From 34-65-8 sp963529855 (GTDB taxonomy: Bacteria > Pseudomonadota > Alphaproteobacteria > Sphingomonadales > Sphingomonadaceae), in the NCBI GenBank assembly GCA_963529855.1, contig CAURZK010000001.1, forward strand, positions 617,602 to 681,601: a stretch of DNA of 64,000 nucleotides, read 5' to 3'. Positions within the stretch are counted from its first letter, which is position 1, and each line of letters starts with the position of its first letter. Under the pieces are notes generated by a model that made no database searches, had not been told where the DNA came from, and worked only from the letters and a program-made list of their open reading frames with translations. This document shows, one piece after another, positions 42,948 through 52,288 of the stretch. Both the position numbers and the translations under genes were made by a program.

Positions 42948-43687
42948 AACAACTGGCCGCGCACCCAGTCGAGCGCGTTGTCGCCACGCGACAGTACCGC
43001 CTCGCCCAAGTGCCGGCCCCACCGGGTTTCCGCACCACCTTCCAGCCGCCACTGGTGCAGGCGCCGGGTGTAAAGCTGCAGATCGTATTCGGCGCTGATT
43101 CCGATGGCGCCGTGGACGGCATGGGCCGCATTGGCGATCCGCGCCGCCGCTGCCGACGCGACCACCTTTGCCGCGGCCGCGCTTTCGCGCGAAGGCCAGC
43201 CGCGCGCCGCGCCCAGTTGCACCGCCAGACGCACGGCGACCACGTCCTGCGCCATCACCGCAAGCTGCTGCTGCACCGCCTGCTGGCGCCCGATGGGTTT
43301 TCCAAACTGGACCCGTTCGTTGGCATAAGCGACGCTCATCGCCAGTACCCGGTCCGCCGCCCCGGCGATCTGCGCGGCGCGATGCAGGGCATTGGCGCTG
43401 TCCATGTCGAATGTGCACCCTGTAGCGGCGCGTTCGAGCATCGTCTCGCCAAACGGCAGCGGCGCCACGTGGCGACCCAGCGCCATGAACAGCGGCACAA
43501 CCTCAGCCAGCGACAGCCCGGCCCCGCCCGCATCTTCCGGCACCAGCGCATCGAGAAAGCCTGAAGCTTCGACTGCCGCCCACTCCGCTGCGCTGTCCTC
43601 GCCGGCATCGATCGCCCGCACCCGCGCAGGGGGAAACAGATCGGCCAGCATCCGCTCGAACGGCGCGAGGAATTCGATCGCCGCCAT
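42944..43687 (-). CDS. Shortened acyl-CoA dehydrogenase-like subunit lacking the middle domain
   Basis: 247 residues, against about 340-380 for the family. The N-terminal helical part ('SGFLDALVPEDAGGAGLSL', 'ALGRHVAPLPFGETML') runs almost directly into the C-terminal helical domain ('AYANERVQFGKPIGRQQAVQ', 'AHAVHGAIGISAEYDLQLYT'), so the beta-barrel middle domain that contacts FAD and substrate is nearly absent. It starts at the ATG 43687 inside the upstream stop (TGATG); a GTG at 43690 is also possible. It probably forms a heteromer with the full-length neighbour, as known for steroid side-chain dehydrogenase pairs. Confidence 0.85.
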   Translation of the reverse strand: MAAIEFLAPFERMLADLFPPARVRAIDAGEDSAAEWAAVEASGFLDALVPEDAGGAGLSLAEVVPLFMALGRHVAPLPFGETMLERAATGCTFDMDSANALHRAAQIAGAADRVLAMSVAYANERVQFGKPIGRQQAVQQQLAVMAQDVVAVRLAVQLGAARGWPSRESAAAAKVVASAAAARIANAAHAVHGAIGISAEYDLQLYTRRLHQWRLEGGAETRWGRHLGEAVLSRGDNALDWVRGQLF

Positions 43688-44838
43688 CACCGGAGCCCCA
43701 AACCGCGGGCGATGATCCCGCGCAGGATTTCCCGCGTCCCGCCCCGCAGCGAGAAACTGGGCGCGACCAGCGTGATATAGCGCAGGGCGGCGACGAGATC
43801 GGGGTCGACCAACTCTTCCGGATGGGCCGCCAGATCGTCCGCGATGGCGAGCGGCAATTCCTGCTCGAACGTGGTACCCAGGTCCTTGACCAGCGAAGCT
43901 TCCACCACCGGGCTATCCCCTGCCGCCAGCCGCGCCGTGCAGGCGATCGACATGGCACGCAGGGCGGCGAGGCGGGCAATGAAGCTGCCGACCAACGCGG
44001 TCGTGGCACCGTCACGGCGCTCGGCACCGCGCAAGTGGGCCAGCCAGCCGTCGAGCACGACCATGCTGGAATAGATCCGCTCCGGCCCGCTGCGTTCGAA
44101 CGCCAGCTCGGCAGTTACCTGCCGCCAGCCGTCGCCCTCTGCCCCGATCAGCGTGTCTTCGCCCAGCAGAACATTGTCGAAGAACACTTCGGCAAAATGC
44201 GCGTCGCCGGCAAGGTCCGCGATTGGGCGCACGGTGACGCCGGGTGCCTTCAGGTCGACGATCATCTGCGAGAGGCCTGCATGGCGATCATCCGCCGCGC
44301 CCGAGGTACGCACGAGCGCGATCATGTAGTCCGAATGGAGCGAATTGGTGGTCCAGATCTTCTGGCCGATGATCTGCCAACCGCCCGCGCTCCGTTCTGC
44401 CCTGGTGCGGACCGAAGCGAGATCGGAACCCGATCCCGGCTCGCTCATCCCGATGCAGAACAATGCCTCGCCCCGGCAAATGCGTGGCAGGTAGAACCGG
44501 CGCTGCGCCTCGGTACCGTAGTTGAGGATCAGCGGCGCGCTCTGCCGGTCGGCGATCCAGTGCGCCGCCACGGGCGCACCGGCGGCTAGCAGTTCCTCCA
44601 CCACCACGAACCGCGCAAATGGGCCGCGCCCCCCACCGCCATATTCGACGGGAAGCGTCAGACCAAGCAGACCGGCCTTCCCCAACTGCCGGCTGAACCC
44701 TGCGTCGAAGCCAGACCACGACCGCGCCCGCTGTTCCATCGACAGGCCGGCCACCGTTTCGCGCACCAGTTCGCGCACGCGCGGGCGCAGCGCCTCGTCT
44801 TCTTCCGGTATCGCGGCAAGGGTCAGGCTGTCGAACAT
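43687..44838 (-). CDS. Acyl-CoA dehydrogenase
   Basis: 383 residues with all three domains: 'LTLPVEYGGGGRGPFARFVV', FAD motif 'FCIGMSEPGSGSDLASVRT', 'QKIWTTNSLHSDYMIALVRT' and the C-terminal 'SFSLRGGTREILRGIIARGL'. It oxidises an acyl-CoA to the enoyl-CoA, passing electrons to ETF. It is coupled to the short subunit downstream and follows the FMN reductase gene by 18 bases. Confidence 0.93.
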   Translation of the reverse strand: MFDSLTLAAIPEEDEALRPRVRELVRETVAGLSMEQRARSWSGFDAGFSRQLGKAGLLGLTLPVEYGGGGRGPFARFVVVEELLAAGAPVAAHWIADRQSAPLILNYGTEAQRRFYLPRICRGEALFCIGMSEPGSGSDLASVRTRAERSAGGWQIIGQKIWTTNSLHSDYMIALVRTSGAADDRHAGLSQMIVDLKAPGVTVRPIADLAGDAHFAEVFFDNVLLGEDTLIGAEGDGWRQVTAELAFERSGPERIYSSMVVLDGWLAHLRGAERRDGATTALVGSFIARLAALRAMSIACTARLAAGDSPVVEASLVKDLGTTFEQELPLAIADDLAAHPEELVDPDLVAALRYITLVAPSFSLRGGTREILRGIIARGLGLR

Positions 44839-44856
44839 CCCGCCGCCCCAGCCCCC

Positions 44857-45426
44857 TCAGATCCGCTGGCTCAGCCCGATGCAGCCTGCGGCGAGTTGCC
44901 GGGCCATGACGTCGATCTGCGCGGCGATCTGCGGATCGGCGAGCGCGCCGCTCTCGTCGAACGGGCGCTGCTCGATCGAATTGATCGCGATGCCCATCGG
45001 CGTCGGCCAGCCGCGCATGGCGTGAACGATGCCGCGCAACGCCGCCAGCGTGACCCCGCCCGCCTGCCAGCCCGCCGCCGCGACCACCAGCCCGACCGGG
45101 CGCCCGTCGAGATAGGGCCGCTCGTCCAGCCGCAGTTCTTCCAGCAGGTCGATCGCGTTCTTGATCAGCCCGGATACACCGCCGTGATAGCTGGGCGATG
45201 CAATCACCAGCCCGTCGGCGACCCGCACGGCTTCCACGAATTCCAGTTCACCCGCCGTGCGATCGCGGTGATAAGGATCGTAATGCGGCAGCTGCGCCAG
45301 TTCCGGCCCGCCGAACATCCGTGTTTCGACGCCCAGCCGGGCGGTCGCGTCCAGCACGCTGCGTACCAGCCGCTCGCTGATCGAGTTGGGGCGCTGGGTC
45401 CCGCCGATGCCGACGATCAGCGGCAC
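44857..45426 (-). CDS. NADPH-dependent FMN reductase (flavodoxin-fold)
   Basis: 189 residues, starting with GTG. 'VGIGGTQRPNSISERLVRS' is the FMN phosphate-binding region, and 'VIASPSYHGGVSGLIKNAID' is typical of SsuE/ChrR-type reductases. It reduces FMN or a quinone with NAD(P)H. It is the first gene of a minus-strand operon with two acyl-CoA dehydrogenases and diverges from cysD. Confidence 0.88.
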   Translation of the reverse strand: MPLIVGIGGTQRPNSISERLVRSVLDATARLGVETRMFGGPELAQLPHYDPYHRDRTAGELEFVEAVRVADGLVIASPSYHGGVSGLIKNAIDLLEELRLDERPYLDGRPVGLVVAAAGWQAGGVTLAALRGIVHAMRGWPTPMGIAINSIEQRPFDESGALADPQIAAQIDVMARQLAAGCIGLSQRI

Positions 45427-45639
45427 TGGAGCCGAGCTGCGCTGTTGGGATGCATCACGCCAACGCCTTGGGTGCTGCGCCCGCGCTAGTCAAGCGGGCG
45501 GGCGAAGCCGCGGTGCTGGCCAAGCAAATCCATCATCGCGGCGAAAAATTCGTGCGCCCGCAAGGCCCGCCCGCTCGCTATGTGCGCAGGTCACTTTTGG
45601 GGTGACGCCCCCGTTCAATCCGGCCAGCATGTTCCTCAG

Positions 45640-46554
45640 ATGACCCTCACCCACCTCCAGCGGCTCGAAGCCGAAAGCATCCACATCATGCGCGAAGTCG
45701 TGGCCGAGGCGGAACGCCCGGTCATGCTCTATTCGATCGGCAAGGACAGCGCGGTGATGCTGCACCTGGCGAAGAAGGCCTTCTACCCCGCGCCCCCGCC
45801 TTTCCCGCTGCTGCATGTCGATACCACCTGGAAGTTTCGCGACATGTATGCCCTGCGCGAAAAGGCCGCGCGCGATGCCGGGATGGAATTGCTGGTCCAC
45901 CAGAATCCCGAGGCGAAGGCGCAGGGCATCAACCCGTTCGATCACGGTCCGCTCCACACCGACATGTGGAAGACCGAAGGGCTGAAGCAGGCGCTCGACC
46001 AGCATGGTTTCGACGCGGCTTTCGGCGGCGCGCGTCGTGATGAGGAAAAGAGCCGGGCAAAGGAGCGCGTGTTCAGTTTCCGCACCGCGAACCACGGCTG
46101 GGATCCCAAGAACCAGCGGCCCGAACTGTGGAACCTCTACAACGCGCGCAAGGCGCCTCGTGGTCAAAATGGGGGCGAAAGCATCCGGGTGTTCCCGCTG
46201 TCGAACTGGACCGAGCTCGACGTGTGGCAATATATCCAGCTGGAAGGGATCGAGATCGTCCCGCTGTATTTCGCTGCCCCGCGCCCCACGGTCGAACGCG
46301 ATGGGATGCTGCTGATGGTCGACGACGACCGCTTCCGCCTGAACCCGGGCGAGGAGCCGGTAACCCGTTCGATCCGCTTCCGCACGCTTGGCTGTTATCC
46401 CCTGACCGGCGCAGTCGAAAGCGAGGCCACGACCCTGAGCGATGTGATCCAGGAAATGCTGCTGACCACGACCAGCGAACGTCAGGGCCGCGCGATCGAT
46501 CGCGACGCGGGCGACGCCAGCATGGAGAAGAAGAAGCAGGAGGGGTACTTCTGA
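45640..46554 (+). CDS. cysD: Sulfate adenylyltransferase small subunit CysD
   Basis: 304 residues from the ATG at 45640. PP-loop 'MLYSIGKDSAVMLHLAKKA', 'LLHVDTTWKFRDMYALRE', 'AFGGARRDEEKSRAKER' and 'IRFRTLGCYPLTGAVES'. With CysN it makes adenosine 5'-phosphosulfate from sulfate and ATP. Its TGA shares one base with the ATG of cysNC. A longer open frame from 45580 lacks family support. Confidence 0.96.
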   Translation: MTLTHLQRLEAESIHIMREVVAEAERPVMLYSIGKDSAVMLHLAKKAFYPAPPPFPLLHVDTTWKFRDMYALREKAARDAGMELLVHQNPEAKAQGINPFDHGPLHTDMWKTEGLKQALDQHGFDAAFGGARRDEEKSRAKERVFSFRTANHGWDPKNQRPELWNLYNARKAPRGQNGGESIRVFPLSNWTELDVWQYIQLEGIEIVPLYFAAPRPTVERDGMLLMVDDDRFRLNPGEEPVTRSIRFRTLGCYPLTGAVESEATTLSDVIQEMLLTTTSERQGRAIDRDAGDASMEKKKQEGYF

Positions 46555-48464
46555 TGGACGCGGACGTGACCTACCGCACCGACGCGCTGATCGCCGAGGA
46601 CATCGACGCCTACCTCGCCGCGCACCAGAACAAGACCATGCTGCGCTTCATCACCTGCGGCAGCGTGGACGATGGCAAGTCGACCCTGATCGGGCGCCTG
46701 CTGTACGATTCCAAGATGATCTTCGAGGACCAGCTCGCCGCGCTGGAAAGCGACAGCAAGCGCGGGGGCACGCAGGGGCAGGAGATCGACTTCGCACTGC
46801 TGGTCGACGGCCTCGCCGCGGAACGCGAGCAGGGCATTACGATCGACGTTGCCTACCGCTTCTTCGCGACAGAGAGCCGCAAGTTCATCGTCGCGGATTG
46901 CCCGGGGCACGAACAGTACACCCGCAACATGGTGACCGGCGCCAGCACCGCCGACCTCGCCGTGATCCTGATTGACGCGCGCAAGGGCGTGTTGACACAG
47001 ACACGGCGCCACAGCTTCCTGTGCCACAGGCTAGGCATTACCAAGCTGGTTCTTGCGATAAACAAGATGGACCTGATAGGTTACGATCAGTCGCAGTACG
47101 ACGCGATCGTTTCCGACTACGCCGCCTTTGCAGCCAGCATCGGCATCGCGGGCTTCACGGCAATCCCCATTTCCGGGCTCAAGGGCGACAATATCACGGC
47201 CCCGTCCGGTACGATGGCCTGGTATGACGGCCCGACCCTGATCGAACATCTCGAAGGGGTCGAAGTCGGCAAGGATGATCAGGCACGCCCGCTGCGGCTG
47301 CCGGTGCAGTGGGTTAACCGCCCCAATCTCGACTTCCGCGGTTTTGCCGGACTGATCGCCAGCGGCACGGTCAAGCCGGGTGACGCGGTCCGGGTGCTGC
47401 CATCGGGCAAGACCACCACGATCACGCGCGTCGTCACGCTCGATGGCGATCTCGACCAGGCGGTCGCGGGCCAGTCGGTCACGCTGTGCTTTGCCGACGA
47501 GATCGACTGCTCGCGCGGCGACGTGATCGCCGCCGCCGATGCCCCGCCCGAGGTCGCCGACCAGTTCGAAGCGACGCTGGTGTGGATGGACGATGCCCCG
47601 CTTCACGTGGGGCGCGGTTACTGGCTCAAACTGGGCACCCAGACGGTTTCCGCCACCGTCCAGCAGCCCAAATATGCCATCAACGTAAACAACCCCGGCC
47701 AGCATCTGGCCGCCAAGACGCTGGAATTGAACGCGATTGGCGTCGTGGAACTCGCCACCGACCGGCCGATCGTGTTCGAACCCTATGCCGACAGCGCATC
47801 GTTGGGCGGCTTCATCCTGATCGACAAGCTGACCAATCGCACGGTCGCGGCGGGCATGCTCCATTTCAGCCTGCGCCGGGCGCAGAATGTCCACTGGCAA
47901 CCGGTCGACGTGACGCGCGAGGAACACGCCAACCTCAAGAACCAGAAGCCCCGCGTGCTGTGGTTCACCGGCCTGTCCGGATCGGGCAAATCGACCATCG
48001 CCAACGAGGTGGAAAAACGGCTCAACCTGATGAACCGCCACACCTTCCTGCTCGATGGCGATAATGTGCGCCACGGGCTGAACAAGGACCTGGGCTTTAC
48101 CGAAGCCGACCGGATCGAAAACATCCGCCGCGTGGGCGAGGTCGCCCGGCTGATGACCGATGCCGGCCTGATCGTGCTGACCGCGTTCATCAGTCCTTTC
48201 CGTGCGGAGCGGGAGATGGTGCGCAAGATGATGCCGGAAGGCGAGTTCATCGAAATCTTCGTCGACACCCCGCTGGAAGTTGCCGAGGCGCGCGATGTGA
48301 AAGGCCTCTACAAGAAGGCGCGCAGTGGCCAGCTCAAGAATTTCACCGGGATCGACAGTCCGTACGAACCGCCGGAAAATCCCGACATCCGCGTCAATAC
48401 CGTGGAGATGACACCCGGCGAGGCTGCCGAACATATCATCCTCACGATCCTGCCGCTCAAATGA
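46554..48464 (+). CDS. cysNC: CysNC: fused sulfate adenylyltransferase GTPase subunit and APS kinase
   Basis: 636 residues. The CysN part has G1 'GSVDDGKSTLIGRLL', 'DCPGHEQYTRNMVTGAS' and 'AINKMDL', followed by EF-Tu-like beta-barrels. The C-terminal CysC part begins about residue 465, with P-loop 'GLSGSGKST' (from 473) and 'NIRRVGEVARLM'. It couples GTP hydrolysis to APS formation and phosphorylates APS to PAPS. It overlaps cysD by one base and cysQ by four bases. Confidence 0.96.
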   Translation: MDADVTYRTDALIAEDIDAYLAAHQNKTMLRFITCGSVDDGKSTLIGRLLYDSKMIFEDQLAALESDSKRGGTQGQEIDFALLVDGLAAEREQGITIDVAYRFFATESRKFIVADCPGHEQYTRNMVTGASTADLAVILIDARKGVLTQTRRHSFLCHRLGITKLVLAINKMDLIGYDQSQYDAIVSDYAAFAASIGIAGFTAIPISGLKGDNITAPSGTMAWYDGPTLIEHLEGVEVGKDDQARPLRLPVQWVNRPNLDFRGFAGLIASGTVKPGDAVRVLPSGKTTTITRVVTLDGDLDQAVAGQSVTLCFADEIDCSRGDVIAAADAPPEVADQFEATLVWMDDAPLHVGRGYWLKLGTQTVSATVQQPKYAINVNNPGQHLAAKTLELNAIGVVELATDRPIVFEPYADSASLGGFILIDKLTNRTVAAGMLHFSLRRAQNVHWQPVDVTREEHANLKNQKPRVLWFTGLSGSGKSTIANEVEKRLNLMNRHTFLLDGDNVRHGLNKDLGFTEADRIENIRRVGEVARLMTDAGLIVLTAFISPFRAEREMVRKMMPEGEFIEIFVDTPLEVAEARDVKGLYKKARSGQLKNFTGIDSPYEPPENPDIRVNTVEMTPGEAAEHIILTILPLK

Positions 48465-49201
48465 GCCTGACGGATGACCAGCTTGCCGCCGCGCTTGCCC
48501 AGGCGGCCGGACGGATCGCCTGCGCGGTGCGCGACGCGAGGCTGATAGAGGGCAAGCGCCTGGGGGATGCAGGCGACAAGGTCGTGAACGCCTTCCTTGT
48601 GCGCGCACTCGCGGCGCAGCGCCCCGACGATGGTCTGCTGTCAGAGGAAAGCCGCGACACCCTTGACCGCCTTGAAAAGCGGCGGGTGTGGATCGTCGAT
48701 CCTGTCGACGGCACCCGCGAATATGGCGAGGCGCGCAGCGACTGGGCAGTGCATGTCGCGCTGGCCATCGATGGCGTTGCGCAAGTTGGCGCGGTCGGCC
48801 TGCCGGGCCTCGATCTCGTCCTGCGCAGCGACCAGCCGCTGCCGCCGGCGCGCGCCAGCGGACGCCCGCGCATGGTGGTCAGCCGCACCCGCCCCGCGGC
48901 CGAAGCACTGGCCGTGGCGGAGACGATCGGCGCTGAACTGGTTCCGATGGGCAGCGCCGGGGCCAAGGCGATGGCCGTGGTAAGGGGGGAAGCGGACATC
49001 TACCTTCACAGCGGCGGCCAGCATGAATGGGACAGCTGCGCCCCCGTTGCGGTTGCGCGGGCGAACGGGCTCCACTGCTCGCGCATCGACGGAGCCCCGC
49101 TGGTCTATAACCGCCCCGACACCGCGATGCCGGACCTGCTGATCTGTCGCCCGGAATGGGCGGAACGGGTGCTGGGGGAGGTTGCGCGTCTAGCCGTCTA
49201 G
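48461..49201 (+). CDS. cysQ: 3'(2'),5'-bisphosphate nucleotidase CysQ
   Basis: 246 residues, inositol-monophosphatase fold. 'SEESRDT' supplies a metal ligand, 'VWIVDPVDGTREYGE' is the DP(I/V)DGT metal site, and the C-terminal site is 'GGQHEWDSCAPVAVARA'. It removes phosphate from PAP/PAPS, keeping sulfate activation moving. It is coupled to cysNC by ATGA. Its last 12 bases overlap the convergent CitE-like gene. Confidence 0.93.
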   Translation: MSLTDDQLAAALAQAAGRIACAVRDARLIEGKRLGDAGDKVVNAFLVRALAAQRPDDGLLSEESRDTLDRLEKRRVWIVDPVDGTREYGEARSDWAVHVALAIDGVAQVGAVGLPGLDLVLRSDQPLPPARASGRPRMVVSRTRPAAEALAVAETIGAELVPMGSAGAKAMAVVRGEADIYLHSGGQHEWDSCAPVAVARANGLHCSRIDGAPLVYNRPDTAMPDLLICRPEWAERVLGEVARLAV

Positions 49202-50074
49202 CTGCGCCAGCAATTGCTGCGCGCGAGAGAGATGCGGCCGGTCGAGCATTCCGCCCTTCCACCCGATCGTGCCTGCGGTGGGATTGGCGGCGAACAGCGC
49301 AACGATCTCGCGCGCCTCGGCCACTTCCGCTTCCCCGGGGGTGAAGGCGGCGTTGATCACCGGCACCTGATCGGGATGGATGGCCAGCATGCCGCGATAA
49401 CCCGCGCGGCGAACCATCTCGGCTCGCGCCTTCAATCCATCGAGATCGCGGAAATCGCCCTGGATCGTCTCGATCGCTGGAACGCCCGCTGCCGCCGCGC
49501 CCAGCAGGCACAGGCTGCGCGCCATTTCAAAGGTGTGGCCGTAGCTGCCGTCGGGATTGGTATTGGCGCTGGCGCCCAGCGCATCGGCCAGGTCCTCCGC
49601 CCCCCAGGTCATCGCGGCGAGACGCGGGGCCCCGGCGTAGTCGCCGGTGCGGAACATGGCCGCCGCAGTTTCGGTCACCAGCACGATCACCGGAATGGAA
49701 CCCGGTGCGATGCCGTGCGCCGCCTCCAGCGCCTCGAGGTAGCGATGAAGCCGTTCCACATCCTCCCGCCCTTCGGCCTTGGGCAGCATGATCCCGCCCG
49801 GCTGCGCGGGAATGACGGCCGCAAGGTCAGCCAGGGCGTGCGGTCCGGCAAGCGGATTGATCCGGACCCAGATCCGCTCCCGCCCCGCGGCCCGGTCGCG
49901 CAGGAAATCGTGGATCATCGTGCGCGCCAGCGGCTTGTTGCTTTCCGCCACCGCATCTTCGAGATCGAGGATCGCGATATCCGCCGGGCCATCGACCGCC
50001 TTCGCCGTCTTCTTCTCGCTATCGCCGGGCGCAAACAGCCACGAACGCATCCTGATCCGGTGGGCGGTAGTCAT
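49190..50074 (-). CDS. HpcH/HpaI-family CoA ester lyase (CitE-like)
   Basis: 294 residues: 'RSWLFAPGDSEKKTAKA', 'IAILDLEDAVAESNKPLAR', 'VRINPL', 'GIMLPKAEGREDV', 'VTETAAAMF' and 'WGAEDLADALGA'. Metal-dependent C-C lyases of this type cleave malyl-, citramalyl- or citryl-CoA. With the nearby mesaconyl-CoA-hydratase-like gene a citramalyl/malyl-CoA role is plausible. It overlaps the end of cysQ by 12 bases on the opposite strand. Confidence 0.9.
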   Translation of the reverse strand: MTTAHRIRMRSWLFAPGDSEKKTAKAVDGPADIAILDLEDAVAESNKPLARTMIHDFLRDRAAGRERIWVRINPLAGPHALADLAAVIPAQPGGIMLPKAEGREDVERLHRYLEALEAAHGIAPGSIPVIVLVTETAAAMFRTGDYAGAPRLAAMTWGAEDLADALGASANTNPDGSYGHTFEMARSLCLLGAAAAGVPAIETIQGDFRDLDGLKARAEMVRRAGYRGMLAIHPDQVPVINAAFTPGEAEVAEAREIVALFAANPTAGTIGWKGGMLDRPHLSRAQQLLAQLDG

Positions 50075-50162
50075 CGGTCGTTACGGTCCTTCTTCGTGAT
50101 CGGGCGGCGGGGATGGGACAGCGCCGACCCGTGCCGGTCAAGTGGAAAAGCCGGGCGGTGCT

Positions 50163-52178
50163 CTATAGCGACAACCGGACCCCGCCCCACACCGTGCGCG
50201 GGATGCCCAGATCGATCGAGCCTGCCTGGTTGCGGGTGACGATGGTCGTGTCGGTCAGGTTCTCGCCGCGCAGGACCAGCGCGATCCCGGGCGCAATCGG
50301 CACTTCGGCAAAGGCATCGACCGTGGTGGCGGCAGGGAGAAGATCCGTCTCAAGATCGTCCTCGAACTGCGCACCCACGTGCCGCAACGTCGCCGACAAC
50401 AGCCAGCCCGCCGCAGGGCGCACGCTGAACGTGCCGGTGGCAATGAGCCGGGGGGTCTGCGCCGGGCGCAGGCCGTCGAGCGCCGCTGCCGCTCCGCTGC
50501 CCCGCGCCTCCGCATCGGTCCACGCGAGCGACCCGTCGAACCGCACCGGCCCCAGCGCGACACGGGCCGCGCCTTCCACCCCGCGCGCCCGAATGGCGTC
50601 GATGTTCTGGCGCTTGCGCAGGTTCGGGCCAACGGTAACGTTGGCGATCGCGTCTTTCACCCGGTTATCGAATGCAGTCAGCGACAGGTTCAGATTGTCG
50701 CCCGGCGCGTAGTCGATCCCCGCCTCGAATCCCTCCAGCCGCTCGTTATCAAGCGCGGCGTTGGCCTGGGTCGTGACGGGGAAGACCACGAATGGGCGGT
50801 ACAATTCATTCAGCGTCGGCAGGCGTAGCGCGGAGTAAGCGGCGGCACGCAAGCTCAGCCCTGCACCAGCGCGCACCAGCACGCCGCCGCGCAACGACAG
50901 ATCCCAACCCGCTCGTCCGGCGAAGCGATCGTCCGCCACCACCACGCCCGCGGCATTGCTCTCGCGGAAGAAACCCTCGCGAATGGTATAGCGGTCCGCG
51001 CGCACCCCGCCGGTCAGCGTGACGGCGCCCAGCGTCAGGTCGTTTTCCGCGAACAACCCCAGGTCGGTATTGACGCCGCCCGCACCTCGCCGTGCGGTGA
51101 CCGCGCCATTGGCGGTGCTGATCGCGTCCTCGAACAACTCGCCCGATGACCGGCGGTAATCGAGCCCCAGCCGCAGGACGTTGTCCGGCCCTGTCGGCGG
51201 TCGCACCTCGATCTTGCCACCCAACCCGGTCGAGGGCGTGTTGCGCTGGTCGAGTGTCGGCACGAAGCGGGTCGAACTGATCACAACATTGCTGAAATTG
51301 CGCGCCTGGACATATCCGACCAGATCGAACTCCCATCGCCCGCGGCCGACCAGCCGCAAGCTTGCGTCTTGTCCTTCGCTGGTGCTGTCAGCGCCGCGAA
51401 AGCGCAGCGTCCGCCGATCGTCGTAGGCGAGCCCGCGCGCCTGCAGTTCGATCGTATCGGTCAGCGGGGCGACGCCGCGCAACTGGACCGACCAGCTTTC
51501 GTAAGCCGCGCGTGCGCTGGCGGGAACACGCTGGTCCGGGGGCGTGGTGAAGAAACCGCGGCCCCGGTCCCACCGACCGGAAACAGTCGCGAAGCCTGCA
51601 CCCAGTTCGCGGGCAAGCGTCGCGGCCAGTTCGCTTTCACCCCGGTCGTTGACCAGCGCCTGGCCCGATAGTGCGCCCAGCGTTGCCGCATCGGCGCTGG
51701 TCAACTCGATCGTACCCGCCAGCGCGCCTGCGCCGAACGGCCCCGATCCCCCGCCCCGCGTCACCCGCGCCGAAGCGAGGCGTTCCGGGGCCAATGCGCT
51801 GAACGGGATGTAGCCGAAGAACGGGTCGGCCATCGGCACCCCATCGAGCAGGACCTGCGCCCGGCTGCTGGCATTGCCGCCCAGCGCGCGCAATGTCGCC
51901 CCTTGGGCCGAAGGGTTGGCCGAGCGGCTGTCCGACCGGCGAAACTGCTGAAATCCCGCAACTGTGCCGAGCGCATCCTCGATCCGGCCCGATCCGCTCG
52001 ACAGCAATGCGTCGCGGTCGATTTCCCGCGTGGAATAGGCCGGCACGGACGGCGCATCGGCCAGCCCTCGCCCGGTCACAATAATGGGCTCAGGCACATC
52101 GGACTGCGGCGTTTCCTGCGCCACAAGCGGAGCGGGCACCAGCAGCAGCGCTGCCATGTATCGAGAACGTGTCACCAT
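50163..52178 (-). CDS. TonB-dependent outer-membrane receptor
   Basis: 671 residues from the ATG at 52178. A signal peptide ('YMAALLLVPAPLVAQ'), plug domain ('VLLDGVPMADPFFGYIPF', 'FGAGALAGTIEL') and a beta-barrel with the closing strand '…GGVRLSL'. The sequence 'PIIVTGRG' is a TonB-box-like start. It imports an unknown ligand; overall layout is vitamin B12/siderophore-like, but no cobalamin riboswitch was found in the 110-base divergent leader. An alternative start is the ATG at 52157. Confidence 0.9.
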   Translation of the reverse strand: MVTRSRYMAALLLVPAPLVAQETPQSDVPEPIIVTGRGLADAPSVPAYSTREIDRDALLSSGSGRIEDALGTVAGFQQFRRSDSRSANPSAQGATLRALGGNASSRAQVLLDGVPMADPFFGYIPFSALAPERLASARVTRGGGSGPFGAGALAGTIELTSADAATLGALSGQALVNDRGESELAATLARELGAGFATVSGRWDRGRGFFTTPPDQRVPASARAAYESWSVQLRGVAPLTDTIELQARGLAYDDRRTLRFRGADSTSEGQDASLRLVGRGRWEFDLVGYVQARNFSNVVISSTRFVPTLDQRNTPSTGLGGKIEVRPPTGPDNVLRLGLDYRRSSGELFEDAISTANGAVTARRGAGGVNTDLGLFAENDLTLGAVTLTGGVRADRYTIREGFFRESNAAGVVVADDRFAGRAGWDLSLRGGVLVRAGAGLSLRAAAYSALRLPTLNELYRPFVVFPVTTQANAALDNERLEGFEAGIDYAPGDNLNLSLTAFDNRVKDAIANVTVGPNLRKRQNIDAIRARGVEGAARVALGPVRFDGSLAWTDAEARGSGAAAALDGLRPAQTPRLIATGTFSVRPAAGWLLSATLRHVGAQFEDDLETDLLPAATTVDAFAEVPIAPGIALVLRGENLTDTTIVTRNQAGSIDLGIPRTVWGGVRLSL

Positions 52179-52288
52179 GCGCCTGTGGACGCAAACGCTG
52201 CCAGTCTCAACCTGCGCAATTCGTGACTTGTACCGCGCCTGCCTTGCCCAAGGTAGACGGGGGGCGAGCAAAGGCATATTGTCGCCCC

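Noticed and set aside
52179..52288. A cobalamin riboswitch upstream of the first TonB-dependent receptor
   Set aside because: The divergent region is only 110 bases and contains no recognisable B12-box-like core.
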